Assembly: GCA_001899715.1 (NCBI GenBank)
Contig: MKWI01000020.1
Span: 1 to 64,000 of the forward strand
Direction: 5' to 3'
Source: Sphingobium sp. 66-54
GTDB taxonomy: Bacteria > Pseudomonadota > Alphaproteobacteria > Sphingomonadales > Sphingomonadaceae
DNA length: 64,000 bases
In this document: positions 8,853-18,379 of the stretch, piece by piece
Position numbering within the stretch: position 1 is the stretch's first letter
Layout of the letters: every line of letters starts with the position of its first letter
Program-made: the position numbers and the translations under genes
Notes under the pieces: model-generated
Seen by the model: only the letters and a program-made list of their open reading frames with translations
What the model was told of the DNA's origin: nothing
The model's database searches: none

Positions 8853-9413
8853 ATGGACAGGATGGAACTGGCTGCCGAGCAGCGCAAGATCATCCAGCGG
8901 GCCGCGGCGGCAATTGTCTTTTGCGCGCTTGTGCTTGCCGGAAGCTACCTCCTGTTACCGCGCCTGTTCGCTTTTCCGACCGGTCTTGCCGAACGCATCG
9001 CGTTCGCGCTTCAGGCAGACCTCTTCGTTCTCGTCTGGATCGTCATCGGAGTCAGAATGGTGTCCAGGGGACGCTTTCATTCTGCCATCGATAATCCGGG
9101 ATCGGCCTTTGCGCCGCCCAGCCCAGCGATCGCCGTCCAGGTGGCCTTCCTTCAGAACACGCTCGAGCAGGCGGTGGCCGCCGTCGGCGCTCATCTGGCG
9201 CTTGCAACCTTGATCAGCGGCCCACCGTTAGCGTTGATCCCCGGTGCCGTCTTCCTGTTCGCGATTGGACGGATCACCTTTTTGCGAGGATATCGGCAGG
9301 GAGCGGGTGCAAGGGCGTTCGGCATCGTGACGACGGTCATCCCGACCATCGGCGCCTATGGCTGGGCGATTGGCGTCATTCTTCTCCGATCGCTTTCCGG
9401 GCCGACGACTTGA
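8853..9413 (+). CDS. MAPEG-family membrane protein
   Basis: A 186-residue integral membrane protein with four predicted helices, resembling the MAPEG family (membrane-associated eicosanoid and glutathione metabolism). The motif FLQNTLEQAVAAVGAHLAL in the third quarter is the family's best-known stretch. Some bacterial members bind glutathione, but many are uncharacterised. It starts 6 bp after the MerR-family gene, suggesting co-transcription; a second ATG at 8862 with AGGA 8 bases upstream is an alternative start. A link to metal-thiol detoxification is only inferred from position. Confidence 0.7.
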   Translation: MDRMELAAEQRKIIQRAAAAIVFCALVLAGSYLLLPRLFAFPTGLAERIAFALQADLFVLVWIVIGVRMVSRGRFHSAIDNPGSAFAPPSPAIAVQVAFLQNTLEQAVAAVGAHLALATLISGPPLALIPGAVFLFAIGRITFLRGYRQGAGARAFGIVTTVIPTIGAYGWAIGVILLRSLSGPTT

Positions 9414-9415
9414 GC

Positions 9416-9559
9416 CTAGCGCGGTCCCGATCGCAGATATTTCACAAGAGCCGCAGCCGCGAGCACAAGCACGACAATGACCAGAAGCCATATGAGCCCC
9501 ATCCCGATCATCATCAGTCCGCCACCACCGCTCATCATCTCCATGCAGTTGGCAGGCAT
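9416..9559 (-). CDS. Small membrane protein with CMEMM N-terminus
   Basis: A 47-residue protein: a short N-terminus (MPANCMEMMSGGGG), one long membrane helix (LIWLLVIVVLVLAAAALVKYL) and a basic tail. The start has a strong GGAGAG box 6 bases upstream. The longer ORF in the track runs through non-coding sequence. The Cys/Met-rich start resembles the DCMEMM segment of the exported protein at 17562-17918, which suggests a copper-associated role, but this is inference. It converges with the MAPEG gene, 2 bp apart. Confidence 0.6.
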   Translation of the reverse strand: MPANCMEMMSGGGGLMMIGMGLIWLLVIVVLVLAAAALVKYLRSGPR

Positions 9560-9883
9560 CGTTTCTCTCCTTTGTGCCTGAGTCCTGTTATGCGCCGTGA
9601 GACACCCAGCGGCGATAACCAGGCGGGTGCCATTCGCGGGAGATTCGATTCCTATGCGCTGCCTGCGCTTGAAGCGTGACGACAACAGGAAACGCGGAGC
9701 CTCGCTTATATGTGCATAATTCTTGATCTGCCTGATCGTTGCACGAACAGGATCGAGCCTTGCCCACGAGGAGAGTGAGCTGACCCCCAAACACCTCGTA
9801 ATGCGGTGCGAATCCTTTCATCCGCCGAAGAAGGTGGATGATCCGAGCTTGACGCAAGTCGGCGAGAGGCAGACAATGTTCAC
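9560..9883. other. Intergenic region before the first copper-associated cassette
   Basis: A divergent 324-bp region between the small membrane protein and the exported protein at 9884. No gene is convincing. It holds a 9-bp stem with one G-T pair and a 6-base loop (TCATCCGCC, GAAGAA, GGTGGATGA; 9818-9841) in the presumed leader of the 9884 gene. No CueR-like palindrome comparable to that of copA was found. Confidence 0.4.
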
Positions 9884-10243
9884 ATGAGACGAGCACTTCA
9901 ATTCGTGCTGGTCATAGCCGCCTTGCTTGGGCTCTTCGGCCAGACGATGGCGATTGCTGCAAGCCCCGCCACGACGGCTATCGAGACAGCGGCTCCGGCA
10001 AATATGCCGATGGACTGCGTCGGCATGATGCAGGGCAGAGGCGATAATTCGGTTCCTTGCGATCGGATGACGCTTGCCTGTATCGCCGGCATGGGATGCG
10101 CCATGCTGCTGACGCTTGATGCTGGACAGGCCGTTGTTACAGCAGCGTTGGCTGACATGGGTTCCTTGGGATGGCCTTTAATGCCGTCAATGGAGGGTCA
10201 GTCGGCCACGCCTGAACTCCATCCTCCAACCTCCGCGGTCTGA
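9884..10243 (+). CDS. Small exported Cys/Met protein, copy 1 of the copper-locus cassette
   Basis: A 119-residue protein with a signal peptide (MRRALQFVLVIAALLGLFGQTMAIAA). The mature part holds DCVGMMQGRGDN, VPCDRMTLACIAGMGCAM and a Pro-rich tail. It is clearly related to the 118-residue protein at 17562-17918 (DCMEMMQQGR, MPCKGLTLDCIAAMGC), with the same four-Cys pattern C-x(n)-PC-x5-C-x5-C. Cys/Met content, export and position beside cus genes suggest a periplasmic or membrane-facing copper role. I recognise no named family. Confidence 0.65.
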   Translation: MRRALQFVLVIAALLGLFGQTMAIAASPATTAIETAAPANMPMDCVGMMQGRGDNSVPCDRMTLACIAGMGCAMLLTLDAGQAVVTAALADMGSLGWPLMPSMEGQSATPELHPPTSAV

Positions 10244-10267
10244 TTGTTCGCCGGGCGAGCTCCTTTG

Positions 10268-10292
10268 GCCAGCAGCGTAAAACGCTGCTGGC
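10268..10292 (+). terminator. Perfect 11-bp hairpin between the two cassette genes
   Basis: GCCAGCAGCGT and ACGCTGCTGGC form a perfect 11-bp stem with an AAA loop, 24 bases after the stop of the 9884 gene and 50 bases before the next start. There is no U-run behind it, so it may act as an RNA-stability or attenuation element rather than a classic terminator. A shorter hairpin sits at the same place in the second copy (17521-17541). Confidence 0.5.
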
Positions 10293-10342
10293 GCCCCTCA
10301 GGTTGGCTCGCCCATGGCAAATCCAGTCCAAGGAGAGGATCA

Positions 10343-10675
10343 ATGAAAATCTTGATAACCTGCGCTTCAGCCGCAGTGGTCGCGTTGTTCATGGCCGGTT
10401 CGGCCCCGGCGTCGGCGCAATCGGATGCACCAAAGCCCGAAGCCAGCCGCTGCCAATGGCAATCGCAACCCCAGTATGGCCCGCGTGCGCCGCTGCGCGC
10501 GCCGGTCTGTATAAAGCCTGGAGATGAACTGAAGGGCACCGGCGGCCCCAATTGCGATCCGACCTATAAAGGCGAGACCGGGCGCTATGTGTGGCGCTCG
10601 CGGCCGCAATATGGTCCGCGCGCGCCGTTGCAAGCACCGGTCCGCGTTTGGGTCGACGGGACCGACGTCTGCTGA
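10343..10675 (+). CDS. Small exported protein with PQYGPRAP repeats
   Basis: A 110-residue protein. The track starts it 33 codons too early; here an AGGAGAGG box precedes the ATG and a signal peptide follows (MKILITCASAAVVALFMAGSAPASAQ). The mature part has two copies of a W-x-S-x-PQYGPRAPLxAPV motif with four Cys around and between them, ending RVWVDGTDVC. The protein at 17175-17453 has a single version (EWREVPQFGPRATGPARKRVWV). No known family comes to mind. The pairing with the 9884-type gene and the copper context suggest a periplasmic copper-related role. Confidence 0.65.
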   Translation: MKILITCASAAVVALFMAGSAPASAQSDAPKPEASRCQWQSQPQYGPRAPLRAPVCIKPGDELKGTGGPNCDPTYKGETGRYVWRSRPQYGPRAPLQAPVRVWVDGTDVC

Positions 10676-10774
10676 TGGCGTGATGCGACGGCGAGGTGCC
10701 GAGGTGCCCTCGCCGTCGCTCATGGATTGGCGGACGTCACCTGTTCCAGACTTGCCGAAGCCTCCGTCGGCTGT

Positions 10775-11182
10775 CTATTGTTTCTGAATGGCCGTCACCT
10801 CACCGGCGTTGCCGTTAAGCGCGAGGTCGAAGGCAACCTTGTCGCCGACCTTCACGCTGTCGAGCAGTTCGGGTTTCGCCTTGAATGCCATTGTCATCGC
10901 GGGCCAGTCGGCTTCCGCAATGGGGCCATGGTCAAGCGTGATCGTCCCCGCGGACTTGTCGACCGCCGTCACCGTCCCGGCCCCTTTGGCCATCTTCGCG
11001 GAGCCTGCCATGGGCATCTCCATATTCCCCATGTCGCCTGACATATTACTGGCCATGGCGTCCATTTTGCCGGTCGCTTCGGCAGTTGTATTGGATGCCG
11101 CGTCGTCGGTTTCGGCTTTCTGACCGCAGGCGGCGAGCAGCGCCGCAAGGCCAAGCATCGCCGCGAGTGTGAGAGGTTTCAT
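10775..11182 (-). CDS. cusF: CusF-like periplasmic copper-binding lipoprotein
   Basis: A 135-residue protein. The signal sequence ends in a lipobox (LAALLAACG), so it is probably anchored as a lipoprotein. A Met/Asn/Asp-rich linker (MDAMASNMSGDMGNMEMPM) leads into a CusF domain with the Cu(I)/Ag(I) residues in ITLDHGPIAEADWPAMTMAFK: the His, the Trp that stacks on copper and the two Met. CusF hands copper to the CusCBA pump. It is the last gene of the cusCBAF operon, 12 bp behind cusA. Confidence 0.9.
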   Translation of the reverse strand: MKPLTLAAMLGLAALLAACGQKAETDDAASNTTAEATGKMDAMASNMSGDMGNMEMPMAGSAKMAKGAGTVTAVDKSAGTITLDHGPIAEADWPAMTMAFKAKPELLDSVKVGDKVAFDLALNGNAGEVTAIQKQ

Positions 11183-11193
11183 TGCTTTCTCCT

Positions 11194-14100
11194 TCAGTGT
11201 TGATCGGGTTGAGGGTTGGGTTTGGCATTTCGCTGCCGCATCAGCAGATAGGCGGCGGGGATGACGAACATGGACAGAAGCGGCGCGGTCAGCATGCCGC
11301 CGACCATCGGCGCGGCGATCCGGCTCATCACTTCCGAGCCCGCGCCCGAACCGATGAAGATAGGCAGCAGGCCGGCGATGATCACGGCCACCGTCATCGC
11401 CTTGGGACGTACACGCAGGAGCGCGCCCTCGCGCACCGCTGTTGCAACCTGCTCCGCCGTGGGATTCTCACCGCGATCCTCCAGAGCGCTCTTGAGATAG
11501 ATCAGCATGACGACGCCGAATTCGGCGGCGACGCCTGCGAGCGCGATGAACCCGACCCCCGTCGCAACCGACTGATGGTATCCAAGCAGGTAGAGGAGCC
11601 AGAAGCCGCCGGTGAGCGCGAACGGCAGCGTGCCCATGATGAGCGCGGCCTCATCGAGCCGGCCGAAGGTCATGAACAGCAGCACGAAGATGATCGCGAG
11701 CGTGGCAGGAATGACGATTTTCAGCCGCTCGGTTGCGCGTTCCAGATATTCGAACTGGCCCGACCAGGCGATCGAGACGCCGGGCGAGAGTTTGACATCC
11801 TTCGCCACCGCAGCCCTGAGATCATCGACAACCGAGGCGAGGTCACGTCCGCGCACATCGACATAGACCCAGGTCGAGAGCCGGCCGTTCTCGGTCTTCA
11901 GCATGGGGGGCCCATCGCTCACCTTGAGCTCAGCCACGGTGCCGAGCGTGATCTGCTGACCCGAAGGCGTGAGGATGGGCAATGCCCGCAGTTCCCCGAG
12001 GCTGTCCCGGATTTCGCGGGGATAGCGCACGTTAATCGGATAGCGCGCCAGCCCTTCGACCGTCTGGCCGACATTTTCGCCGCCGATCGCGCCCGAGACG
12101 ATCTCCTGCACATCGGCGATATTGAGGGAGAAACGAGCCGCGGCGGCGCGGTCGATGGTTACATCGACATAGCGCCCCCCGGTCAGTCGCTCGGCAAGGG
12201 CGGAACTGACGCCGGGCGTCTTTTTGGCTACGGTCTCTACGTCGTGGGCAATGCGATCGAGCTCGGCAAGATCGGGGCCTGAGACCTTGACCCCGATCGG
12301 GCTCTTGATGCCGGTCGCGAGCATGTCGATGCGGTTGCGGATCGGCGGGATCCAGATATTGGCAAGGCCGGGCACCTTCACCACACGGTCCAACTCGTCG
12401 ACCAGCTTTTCGGGTGTCATCCCCGGCCGCCACTCCTCGCGCGGTTTGAAGCGGATAGTGGTCTCGAACATTTCGAGTGGTGCGGGATCGGTCGCGCTCT
12501 CGGCACGCCCCGCCTTGCCGAACACGCTTTCCACTTCGGGCACGCTCTTGATCATCCGGTCGGTCTGCTGGAGCAGCGCGGACGCCTTGGCGGCGGACAG
12601 GCCCGGCAGTGCCGACGGCATGTAGAGCAAATCGCCTTCGTTCATCGCGGGCAGAAATTCTCCGCCGAGACGTGACAGCGGCCAGGCCGTGGTCGCGAGC
12701 ACCAGCGCGGCGATGATGAGCGTTGCCTTGGGCCGTTTCAGAACCCAGTCGATCGCCGGGCGATAGGCGCGTGTCAGAACGCGGTTGACCGGGTTGGCCT
12801 GTTCGGACGGGATTTTCCCTCGGATCAACCAGCCCATCAGCACCGGCACGAGCGTCGCCGACAGGATCGCGACGGCGGCCATCGCATAGGTCTTGGTGAA
12901 GGCGAGCGGCGAAAACAGCCGCCCCTCCTGCGCTTGGAGCGTGAATATCGGCACGAAGGACAGGGTGATGATCAGGAGTGAGAAGAACAGCGCCGGGCCA
13001 ACCTCCATCGCGGCTTCGGTAATGACGATCCAACGCTTCGTTCCATCAAGATGTTCGTCCGGATGATCGGCCTCCCAGCGCTCGATCTTCTTGTGCGCGT
13101 TCTCGATCATCACGATCGCGGCATCGACCATCGCGCCGATTGCGATGGCGATGCCGCCCAGCGACATGATATTGGCATTAACGCCCTGGAAGCGCATCAC
13201 GATGAAGGCGGCGAGCACGCCCAAGGGCAAGGTCACGATCGCGACCAGCGCCGAGCGGACGTGCCAGAGGAACAATGCGCAGACCAGCGCAACTACGACG
13301 AACTCCTCGGCGAGCTTGTGTGTCAGATTCTCGATGGCATGGTCGATGAGCTGCGAGCGGTCATAGGTGGTGACGATCTCGACGCCTGGTGGCAGACTCT
13401 TTTTCAGGTCGTTAAGTTTCGCCTCCACGGCGGAAATCGCGCTGCGCGCGTCCGCGCCCTGGCGCAGCACGACGATGCCGCCGGCCACTTCTCCCTCGCC
13501 ATCGAGCTCGGCGATACCGCGCCGAATTTCAGGGCCGAGCTGGATGGTGGCGACATCGCCCAGCGTCACGGGCACGCCGCCGGCAGCCGTACGCAGCGGG
13601 ATGGTGCGGAAGTCGTTGAGCGATTGCAGATAGCCCGAGGCGCGGACCATATATTCGGCCTCGGCCAGTTCGATGACCGAGCCGCCCGTCTCCTGGTTCG
13701 CCCGCCGGATCGCCTCCACCGCCTGGCTATGCGTGATACCGTAGCCGGCCAGCTTCACCGGATCGAGCACCACCTGATACTGCTTCACCATGCCGCCGAC
13801 GCTGGCGACCTCGGCGATGCCGGGAATCGTTTTCAGTTCATAGCGAAGGAACCAGTCCTGCAGGGAGCGGAGCTGGGACAGATCATTGCGTCCCGTCCGA
13901 TCGACCAGCGCATATTCATAGATCCAGCCAACGCCGGTCGCATCGGGTCCGATGGCGCTTTTGGCCGTCTCCGGCAGCCCGCCCTGCACCTGATTGAGAT
14001 ATTCGAGCACGCGCGAGCGCGCCCAGTAGAGATCGGTGCCATCCTCGAAGATGACATAGACGAAACTGTCACCAAAGAAGCTGTAGCCTCGAACCGTCCT

Positions 14101-14337
14101 CGCGCCCGGCACCGAGAGCATGGTGGTGGCGAGCGGATAGGTGACCTGGTCCTCGACGATCCGCGGCGCCTGTCCCGGATAGTTCGTCCGGATGATGACC
14201 TGCGTGTCCGACAGGTCCGGCAGCGCGTCGATGGGTGTGGTTCGCACCGCCCAGAGCCCGGCGAAGACGAGCACCAGTGCGCCCAGAACTACGAAGAAGC
14301 GGTTCTGGACCGACCAATGGATGAGCCGGGCGATCAT
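11194..14337 (-). CDS. cusA: CusA-type RND copper/silver efflux permease
   Basis: A full-length 1,047-residue heavy-metal efflux RND pump. It has the N-terminal helix ([29 protein letters not shown]), the porter domains, the charged membrane residues of the proton relay in [24 protein letters not shown], and the C-terminal helix set. Met-rich pore residues are seen in [20 protein letters not shown]. Unlike the truncated czcA at the left edge it appears intact. It overlaps cusB by 4 bp. Copper/silver specificity is inferred from cusF and the CusF domain on cusB. Confidence 0.95.
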   Translation of the reverse strand: MIARLIHWSVQNRFFVVLGALVLVFAGLWAVRTTPIDALPDLSDTQVIIRTNYPGQAPRIVEDQVTYPLATTMLSVPGARTVRGYSFFGDSFVYVIFEDGTDLYWARSRVLEYLNQVQGGLPETAKSAIGPDATGVGWIYEYALVDRTGRNDLSQLRSLQDWFLRYELKTIPGIAEVASVGGMVKQYQVVLDPVKLAGYGITHSQAVEAIRRANQETGGSVIELAEAEYMVRASGYLQSLNDFRTIPLRTAAGGVPVTLGDVATIQLGPEIRRGIAELDGEGEVAGGIVVLRQGADARSAISAVEAKLNDLKKSLPPGVEIVTTYDRSQLIDHAIENLTHKLAEEFVVVALVCALFLWHVRSALVAIVTLPLGVLAAFIVMRFQGVNANIMSLGGIAIAIGAMVDAAIVMIENAHKKIERWEADHPDEHLDGTKRWIVITEAAMEVGPALFFSLLIITLSFVPIFTLQAQEGRLFSPLAFTKTYAMAAVAILSATLVPVLMGWLIRGKIPSEQANPVNRVLTRAYRPAIDWVLKRPKATLIIAALVLATTAWPLSRLGGEFLPAMNEGDLLYMPSALPGLSAAKASALLQQTDRMIKSVPEVESVFGKAGRAESATDPAPLEMFETTIRFKPREEWRPGMTPEKLVDELDRVVKVPGLANIWIPPIRNRIDMLATGIKSPIGVKVSGPDLAELDRIAHDVETVAKKTPGVSSALAERLTGGRYVDVTIDRAAAARFSLNIADVQEIVSGAIGGENVGQTVEGLARYPINVRYPREIRDSLGELRALPILTPSGQQITLGTVAELKVSDGPPMLKTENGRLSTWVYVDVRGRDLASVVDDLRAAVAKDVKLSPGVSIAWSGQFEYLERATERLKIVIPATLAIIFVLLFMTFGRLDEAALIMGTLPFALTGGFWLLYLLGYHQSVATGVGFIALAGVAAEFGVVMLIYLKSALEDRGENPTAEQVATAVREGALLRVRPKAMTVAVIIAGLLPIFIGSGAGSEVMSRIAAPMVGGMLTAPLLSMFVIPAAYLLMRQRNAKPNPQPDQH

Positions 14338-15809
14338 TGGGCCGTCTCCCGCGTCATGGAGCGCACCGTTGGGCCTTCGGACGGCTGATCGAAGGTGAAG
14401 CGCACCCTGTCGTCCACCTTGAACCCGCGCCCCGCTGCGGGATCGGCAAGCCGGAAGCGCATGGTCATGGACGGCCAGTTCAGGGCAGCGACGGGTCCGT
14501 GGTTCAACGTGACGCTGTCCGGCGCGATCTTCTCGATCCGTCCGCTCGCCGTATAGGTCTTCGGCTTGGCTGCCTGGGGCGCCGCCGCACCACCGATCGG
14601 CCGCACGTCCATTCCCGACAGGCTGGCCTCGGAATCGATGAGGAACTGCCCTGAAGTAATGACCTTCTCGCCCTCGGAAAGTCCGGCGAGGATTTCGGTC
14701 TGGCCGTCCGCCTCCAGGCCGGTCTTCACTTCGGCTGGCTGATAGCGGCCCTTGTCCAGCGCGAGCATCACCAGCGCACGCTTCCCGGTGCGGATGACCG
14801 CCTCGGACGGAACAAGCAGCGCCGAACGGGGCGCGCCTGCGAAGTTCACGGTCGCGAACATGCCCGGCCGCAACCGTCCCCCACGATTGGCAAGCTCGAT
14901 GCGCGCGGTGATAGTCCGGCTTTCGGTCTCCGCCTGCGGGAGGATCGCGCGTACCTGCCCCGGGAATGTCTCGCCGGGGAAGGCCGTCAGGATCGCCGTA
15001 ACGGGTCTGCCGGGCCGTGCCTGCGCCGCCATCGCTTCGGGAACGGCGGCGTCAAGCCAGACCGTGCCGAGCCCATTGATCTCGGCAAGCGTCTGGCCTG
15101 CCATCACGCTCATGCCCGGCCGGACGGCCAGGGACTTGATCGTGCCGGCAATGGGCGAGGCAATGGTGATGACGGTGCGGGGCCTTCCACTCCGTTCGAC
15201 CGCTGCGATGGTGGACGGCGGCATGCCCAGCAAGACCAGCCGCTGCCGCGCGGCGCTGGCGAGCGCCTGGTCGCCCGTGCGGCGCACGGCGAGATATTCT
15301 TCCTGCGCGCCGCCCCAATCGGGAATGAGGAGATCGACGAGCGGTGCGCCCGCGCCGATCACGTCGTCGGGCGCGCGGTTATAGGTACGCTGGACAAAGC
15401 CGCTCGCACGCGGCTGGACGATGGCGATGTCACGTTCGTTGTAACCGATCGTGCCGGTGACGGTCAGGCCGCTGCCCAGCGTTCCGCGATGCGCCTCAGC
15501 GGTGCGCAACCCCAGGCTCTGGACGAGCGCGGGGTCGATGCGCACGCCTGCCGCATCGCCTGCCTCACCGGCATATTTGGGGACCAGCTCCATGTCCATG
15601 AACGGCGATTTGCCCGGCTTGTCGAAATGCTGGTTGGGGTACATCGGGTCGTACCAGTAGAGCACTTCGCGATCGTCCGCGGTCGCTCCGGATGTGCTTG
15701 CCCTGCTGCCGTCAAGGGAGGCCACGCCGTAGCCTGCAGCGGCCGCGACAAGCGCGATGGCTGTTGCCGCTGCGCCGAGCCGCGCCCGGGGCGAAAGTTC
15801 GAGCTTCAT
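14334..15809 (-). CDS. cusB: CusB-type adaptor with N-terminal metal-binding and C-terminal CusF domains
   Basis: A 491-residue membrane fusion protein. After an N-terminal anchor it has a heavy-metal binding motif ([29 protein letters not shown], residues about 50-80), then the lipoyl, alpha-hairpin and beta-barrel parts of an adaptor. From about residue 420 a complete CusF-like domain is fused to the end ([21 protein letters not shown]). CusB receives Cu(I) and opens CusA. The fusion places a second copper carrier in the pump besides the separate CusF. It overlaps cusC and cusA by 4 bp each, so it is translationally coupled. Confidence 0.93.
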   Translation of the reverse strand: MKLELSPRARLGAAATAIALVAAAAGYGVASLDGSRASTSGATADDREVLYWYDPMYPNQHFDKPGKSPFMDMELVPKYAGEAGDAAGVRIDPALVQSLGLRTAEAHRGTLGSGLTVTGTIGYNERDIAIVQPRASGFVQRTYNRAPDDVIGAGAPLVDLLIPDWGGAQEEYLAVRRTGDQALASAARQRLVLLGMPPSTIAAVERSGRPRTVITIASPIAGTIKSLAVRPGMSVMAGQTLAEINGLGTVWLDAAVPEAMAAQARPGRPVTAILTAFPGETFPGQVRAILPQAETESRTITARIELANRGGRLRPGMFATVNFAGAPRSALLVPSEAVIRTGKRALVMLALDKGRYQPAEVKTGLEADGQTEILAGLSEGEKVITSGQFLIDSEASLSGMDVRPIGGAAAPQAAKPKTYTASGRIEKIAPDSVTLNHGPVAALNWPSMTMRFRLADPAAGRGFKVDDRVRFTFDQPSEGPTVRSMTRETAQ

Positions 15810-17032
15810 AAGTTGTCTCCATAGGTCAGCGCGAGCAGCGCCTCGTGCCGGGCAACGGCGGCTTCGCGGTCCAGCATGTCGAGTTCGGTCCGGGCCAGGC
15901 CGGCTTCAGCCTCGATCACATCGAGCAACGCGGCTCGTCCGGCGGCATAACTTGCCGTTTCGAGTTGGGCTTCCCGTTGTGCGAGAGGCAGCAGTGTGTC
16001 ACGGGCGCGCATCCATTGCTCGTGGTGCATCGCATGTTCGGCCAGCGCGGTTTCGAGCTGCGCCTCCAGCGTCCGGCGAATATCCTCCTTCTCGGCGCCG
16101 GCCGCCACCGCATCGGCGCGGGCCGCTTCGATCCGCGGGTTCTGCCGGCGGCCGGGAAAGAGCGGCAGCGTCATGGTGGCGCCGACCGAGACCATGCTGC
16201 CGAATTGCGGATCACGGCGTTGAAAAGCAACGTTGAACCCCCAGTCGGGACGCTTCTCCGCACGGGCGGCATCCACGTCCGCCAAAGCTTGACCGACACT
16301 GGCGGAAGCCAGCTCGAGCTCCGGATGACGCACAAGAGCCGCCCTCAACGCTTCGCGCGACACCGCGAAATGCGGCAACGGGCCGAAGGGTTGCGGGTCG
16401 GGATCGCCCGTCCACCGCGCCAGTTCGGCGCGCGCCTTGCCGGCTTCGGCGACGAGCATGCTGCGGCGGTCTTCGAACAGCTCGGCAATCGACTGCCGGA
16501 TATTGAGGCTCTGCGCTGGCCGACCCGTTCCCGCAGCCACCGCCGAGACAGCGGCGCCGGGCAGGCGGCGCAGGCGCTCCAGCACTACATCCATCGCCTC
16601 CAGGCGCTTTTGCGCGTAGTAGGCATCGATCCAGGCGAGGGCGGTGGCGACCTTGATCCTGCGAAGGTCCGCCTCGCTTCTTGCCAGAGCTGCCGCGATG
16701 TTCGCATCCGCACGGTTCTGCGAGGCGTGCCGCTTGGCGAGGTTCGGCACGTCCTGCTCGATGCCGATCCGCTCCATTGTCATGTTTTCGCGCGTGAGAC
16801 TGAAGGCGGGTGGGCCGGAAATAGGGAAATTGTCGATGCCGACCCCAAGCTTGGGATCCGGCAACTGCCCCGCCGCGATCGCAGCCGACTGGCGGGCACG
16901 AATTTGCTGCTCCCGCGCTTCGAGCAGGGGGGCGCTGTTCGTTGCGCGAGCAAGTGCGTCGTCGAAACTAAGCGGCTCCGCAAGCGCTGCTTCCGGAATT
17001 GCCAAAATTAGCGCCAAAATTATCGTTCGCAT
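15806..17032 (-). CDS. cusC: CusC-type TolC-family outer-membrane channel
   Basis: A 408-residue outer-membrane factor. The track start at 17206 is too early; the ATG at 17032 has AGGAGA upstream and begins a signal peptide (MRTIILALILAIPEAALAEP). Two coiled-coil repeats follow, with GVGIDNFPISGPPAF and VSVGATMTLPLFPGRRQNP at the beta-barrel turns. It is the first gene of cusCBAF and forms the outer-membrane exit for copper. Confidence 0.9.
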   Translation of the reverse strand: MRTIILALILAIPEAALAEPLSFDDALARATNSAPLLEAREQQIRARQSAAIAAGQLPDPKLGVGIDNFPISGPPAFSLTRENMTMERIGIEQDVPNLAKRHASQNRADANIAAALARSEADLRRIKVATALAWIDAYYAQKRLEAMDVVLERLRRLPGAAVSAVAAGTGRPAQSLNIRQSIAELFEDRRSMLVAEAGKARAELARWTGDPDPQPFGPLPHFAVSREALRAALVRHPELELASASVGQALADVDAARAEKRPDWGFNVAFQRRDPQFGSMVSVGATMTLPLFPGRRQNPRIEAARADAVAAGAEKEDIRRTLEAQLETALAEHAMHHEQWMRARDTLLPLAQREAQLETASYAAGRAALLDVIEAEAGLARTELDMLDREAAVARHEALLALTYGDNL

Positions 17033-17174
17033 GAACTTCTCCTGGGTCGCAGCAACCAGACCGATTTCCAATACAGCCGTTGCCGGACAAACGGGCGCCG
17101 GCGAAGGTGAGGGTTCCCCGCCGGCGCCACGCGCCTGGCCCTTGTATTTATCGGTATCGGCCAGGAAGCTCGCT

Positions 17175-17453
17175 TCAGCCGGCCGACGGTGCGGCGCTGC
17201 CGTCATGCATGGGCTTCATGCAGTCGTGCGCGCTCATCTTCATCATCTCGCAGTCGCAATTGGCCATCTGCGCATTGTCGGCCACCCAGACACGCTTCCG
17301 CGCCGGACCGGTCGCGCGCGGCCCGAATTGCGGAACCTCGCGCCATTCATAATGGCCACCGGACGGAGAAGCGTCCGCTTGCGCGAAAGCTGGAGTCGAG
17401 CCGAGGCCAAGCGAGAGGGCGGCAACGGCCGCGCCAAACAATATAGTCTTCAT
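17175..17453 (-). CDS. Small exported protein with PQFGPR motif and Cys/Met tail
   Basis: A 92-residue protein with a signal peptide (MKTILFGAAVAALSLGLGSTPAFAQ). The mature part has HYEWREVPQFGPRATGPARKRVWV, matching the repeat unit of the protein at 10343-10675, then a metal-binding-looking tail (MANCDCEMMKMSAHDCMKPMHDG). It is upstream of cusC on the same strand and downstream of the 17562 gene, so it is probably in the copA-cueR-cus block. No named family is recognised; copper binding in the periplasm is inferred. Confidence 0.65.
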   Translation of the reverse strand: MKTILFGAAVAALSLGLGSTPAFAQADASPSGGHYEWREVPQFGPRATGPARKRVWVADNAQMANCDCEMMKMSAHDCMKPMHDGSAAPSAG

Positions 17454-17520
17454 GATTCATCTTCCTGAATTGAATGTTGGAAAGTGCCTGCATGGGCGAC
17501 TGCCAAGCGCAGTCACGCTC

Positions 17521-17541
17521 TGCCCGTATGAAAATCGGGCA
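17521..17541 (-). terminator. Hairpin between the second pair of cassette genes
   Basis: TGCCCG and CGGGCA form a 6-bp stem with a 9-base loop in the gap between the two minus-strand cassette genes, the same relative place as the 11-bp hairpin at 10268-10292. There is no U-run. The role (attenuation or mRNA processing) is inferred. Confidence 0.3.
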
Positions 17542-17561
17542 AGCAGGCCGTGACATTCAAA

Positions 17562-17918
17562 TCAGGCAGTAGGCGGAGGAGGCTCCGGTCCGGTCGACAG
17601 GCCGACAAGCTGATGGATGGCGGGCAGGAAATGCACCTGCCGTGCGTGCAGCGACCCGCCGAGCGTGCCCGGTTCAGGCACGGCGAACAGTGGGATCGTG
17701 CAGCCCATCGCGGCGATACAGTCGAGCGTAAGCCCCTTACACGGCATTTTGCCAGGCTCTTGCCGGCCTTGTTGCATCATTTCCATGCAGTCGGCGGACA
17801 TTGCGCCGGCTGCCATCTCGACCATCGGCGCGCGCGGACTGCCGGCAAACGCCGCCTCCTGACCGAGCAAGCCGGTCAATGCGCCGATGAGCAGAAGGAG
17901 TGACAAAAATCGTTTCAC
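17562..17918 (-). CDS. Small exported Cys/Met protein, copy 2 of the copper-locus cassette
   Basis: A 118-residue protein with a signal peptide ([25 protein letters not shown]). The mature part has SADCMEMMQQGRQEP, MPCKGLTLDCIAAMGCTI and a Pro-rich tail (GPEPPPPTA). Its length, Cys spacing and tail match the protein at 9884-10243. The start overlaps the cueR stop by 4 bp, so it is co-transcribed with copA-cueR. That ties it to copper more firmly than the first copy. Function unknown. Confidence 0.7.
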   Translation of the reverse strand: MKRFLSLLLLIGALTGLLGQEAAFAGSPRAPMVEMAAGAMSADCMEMMQQGRQEPGKMPCKGLTLDCIAAMGCTIPLFAVPEPGTLGGSLHARQVHFLPAIHQLVGLSTGPEPPPPTA

Positions 17919-18379
17919 GACGACTGTGATTTACTGGCATCCGCGAACAAATTCAATCGCGACGCCCGGGTTTTCTTTGCCACGTCATTCCCGATGCGCC
18001 CGAGGCCATCGAGAATCGGGCATTCGGGACGCTCATCGCCGTGGCAGCGTTCTGCGAGGTCAAGCAGCGAACGGCGCATGGCTTCGAGTGAGCGGGCCTT
18101 GCGATCGAGTTCTTCCGCATGCATCAAGGCCAGCTTCTTGACCTCTGCGCTCGCGCGATTTCGATCCGACCAGAGCACAAGCAGCTTGGCGATCTCCTCA
18201 ATCGGAAAGCCCAGATCGCGGGCATTGGCGATGAAACGAAATCGCTCGATTTCGGTCGGCGAATAGTCCCGGTAGCCACTGTCCCGCCTGGATGCCGGCG
18301 GGACGAGGCCGATCTTTTCATAGTGGCGGATCATCCTTTCGGACACTCCACTCGTTTTTGCTGCCTGTCCGATGTTCAT
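17915..18379 (-). CDS. cueR: CueR-like MerR-family copper-responsive activator
   Basis: A 154-residue MerR-family protein. The winged helix is clear ([28 protein letters not shown]). The metal loop CHGDERPEC has the two Cys with seven residues between, as in CueR, and the position of the third Cys of divalent sensors is Ser/Ala (RASAEVKK). This points to Cu(I)/Ag(I). The C-terminal tail ([20 protein letters not shown]) is longer than in E. coli CueR. It overlaps copA upstream and the 17562 gene downstream by 4 bp each, and should act at the palindrome before copA. Confidence 0.88.
   Translation of the reverse strand: MNIGQAAKTSGVSERMIRHYEKIGLVPPASRRDSGYRDYSPTEIERFRFIANARDLGFPIEEIAKLLVLWSDRNRASAEVKKLALMHAEELDRKARSLEAMRRSLLDLAERCHGDERPECPILDGLGRIGNDVAKKTRASRLNLFADASKSQSS

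Noticed and set aside
13051-14388. 445-residue plus-strand ORF
   Set aside because: Antisense to cusA; composition of a shadow frame.
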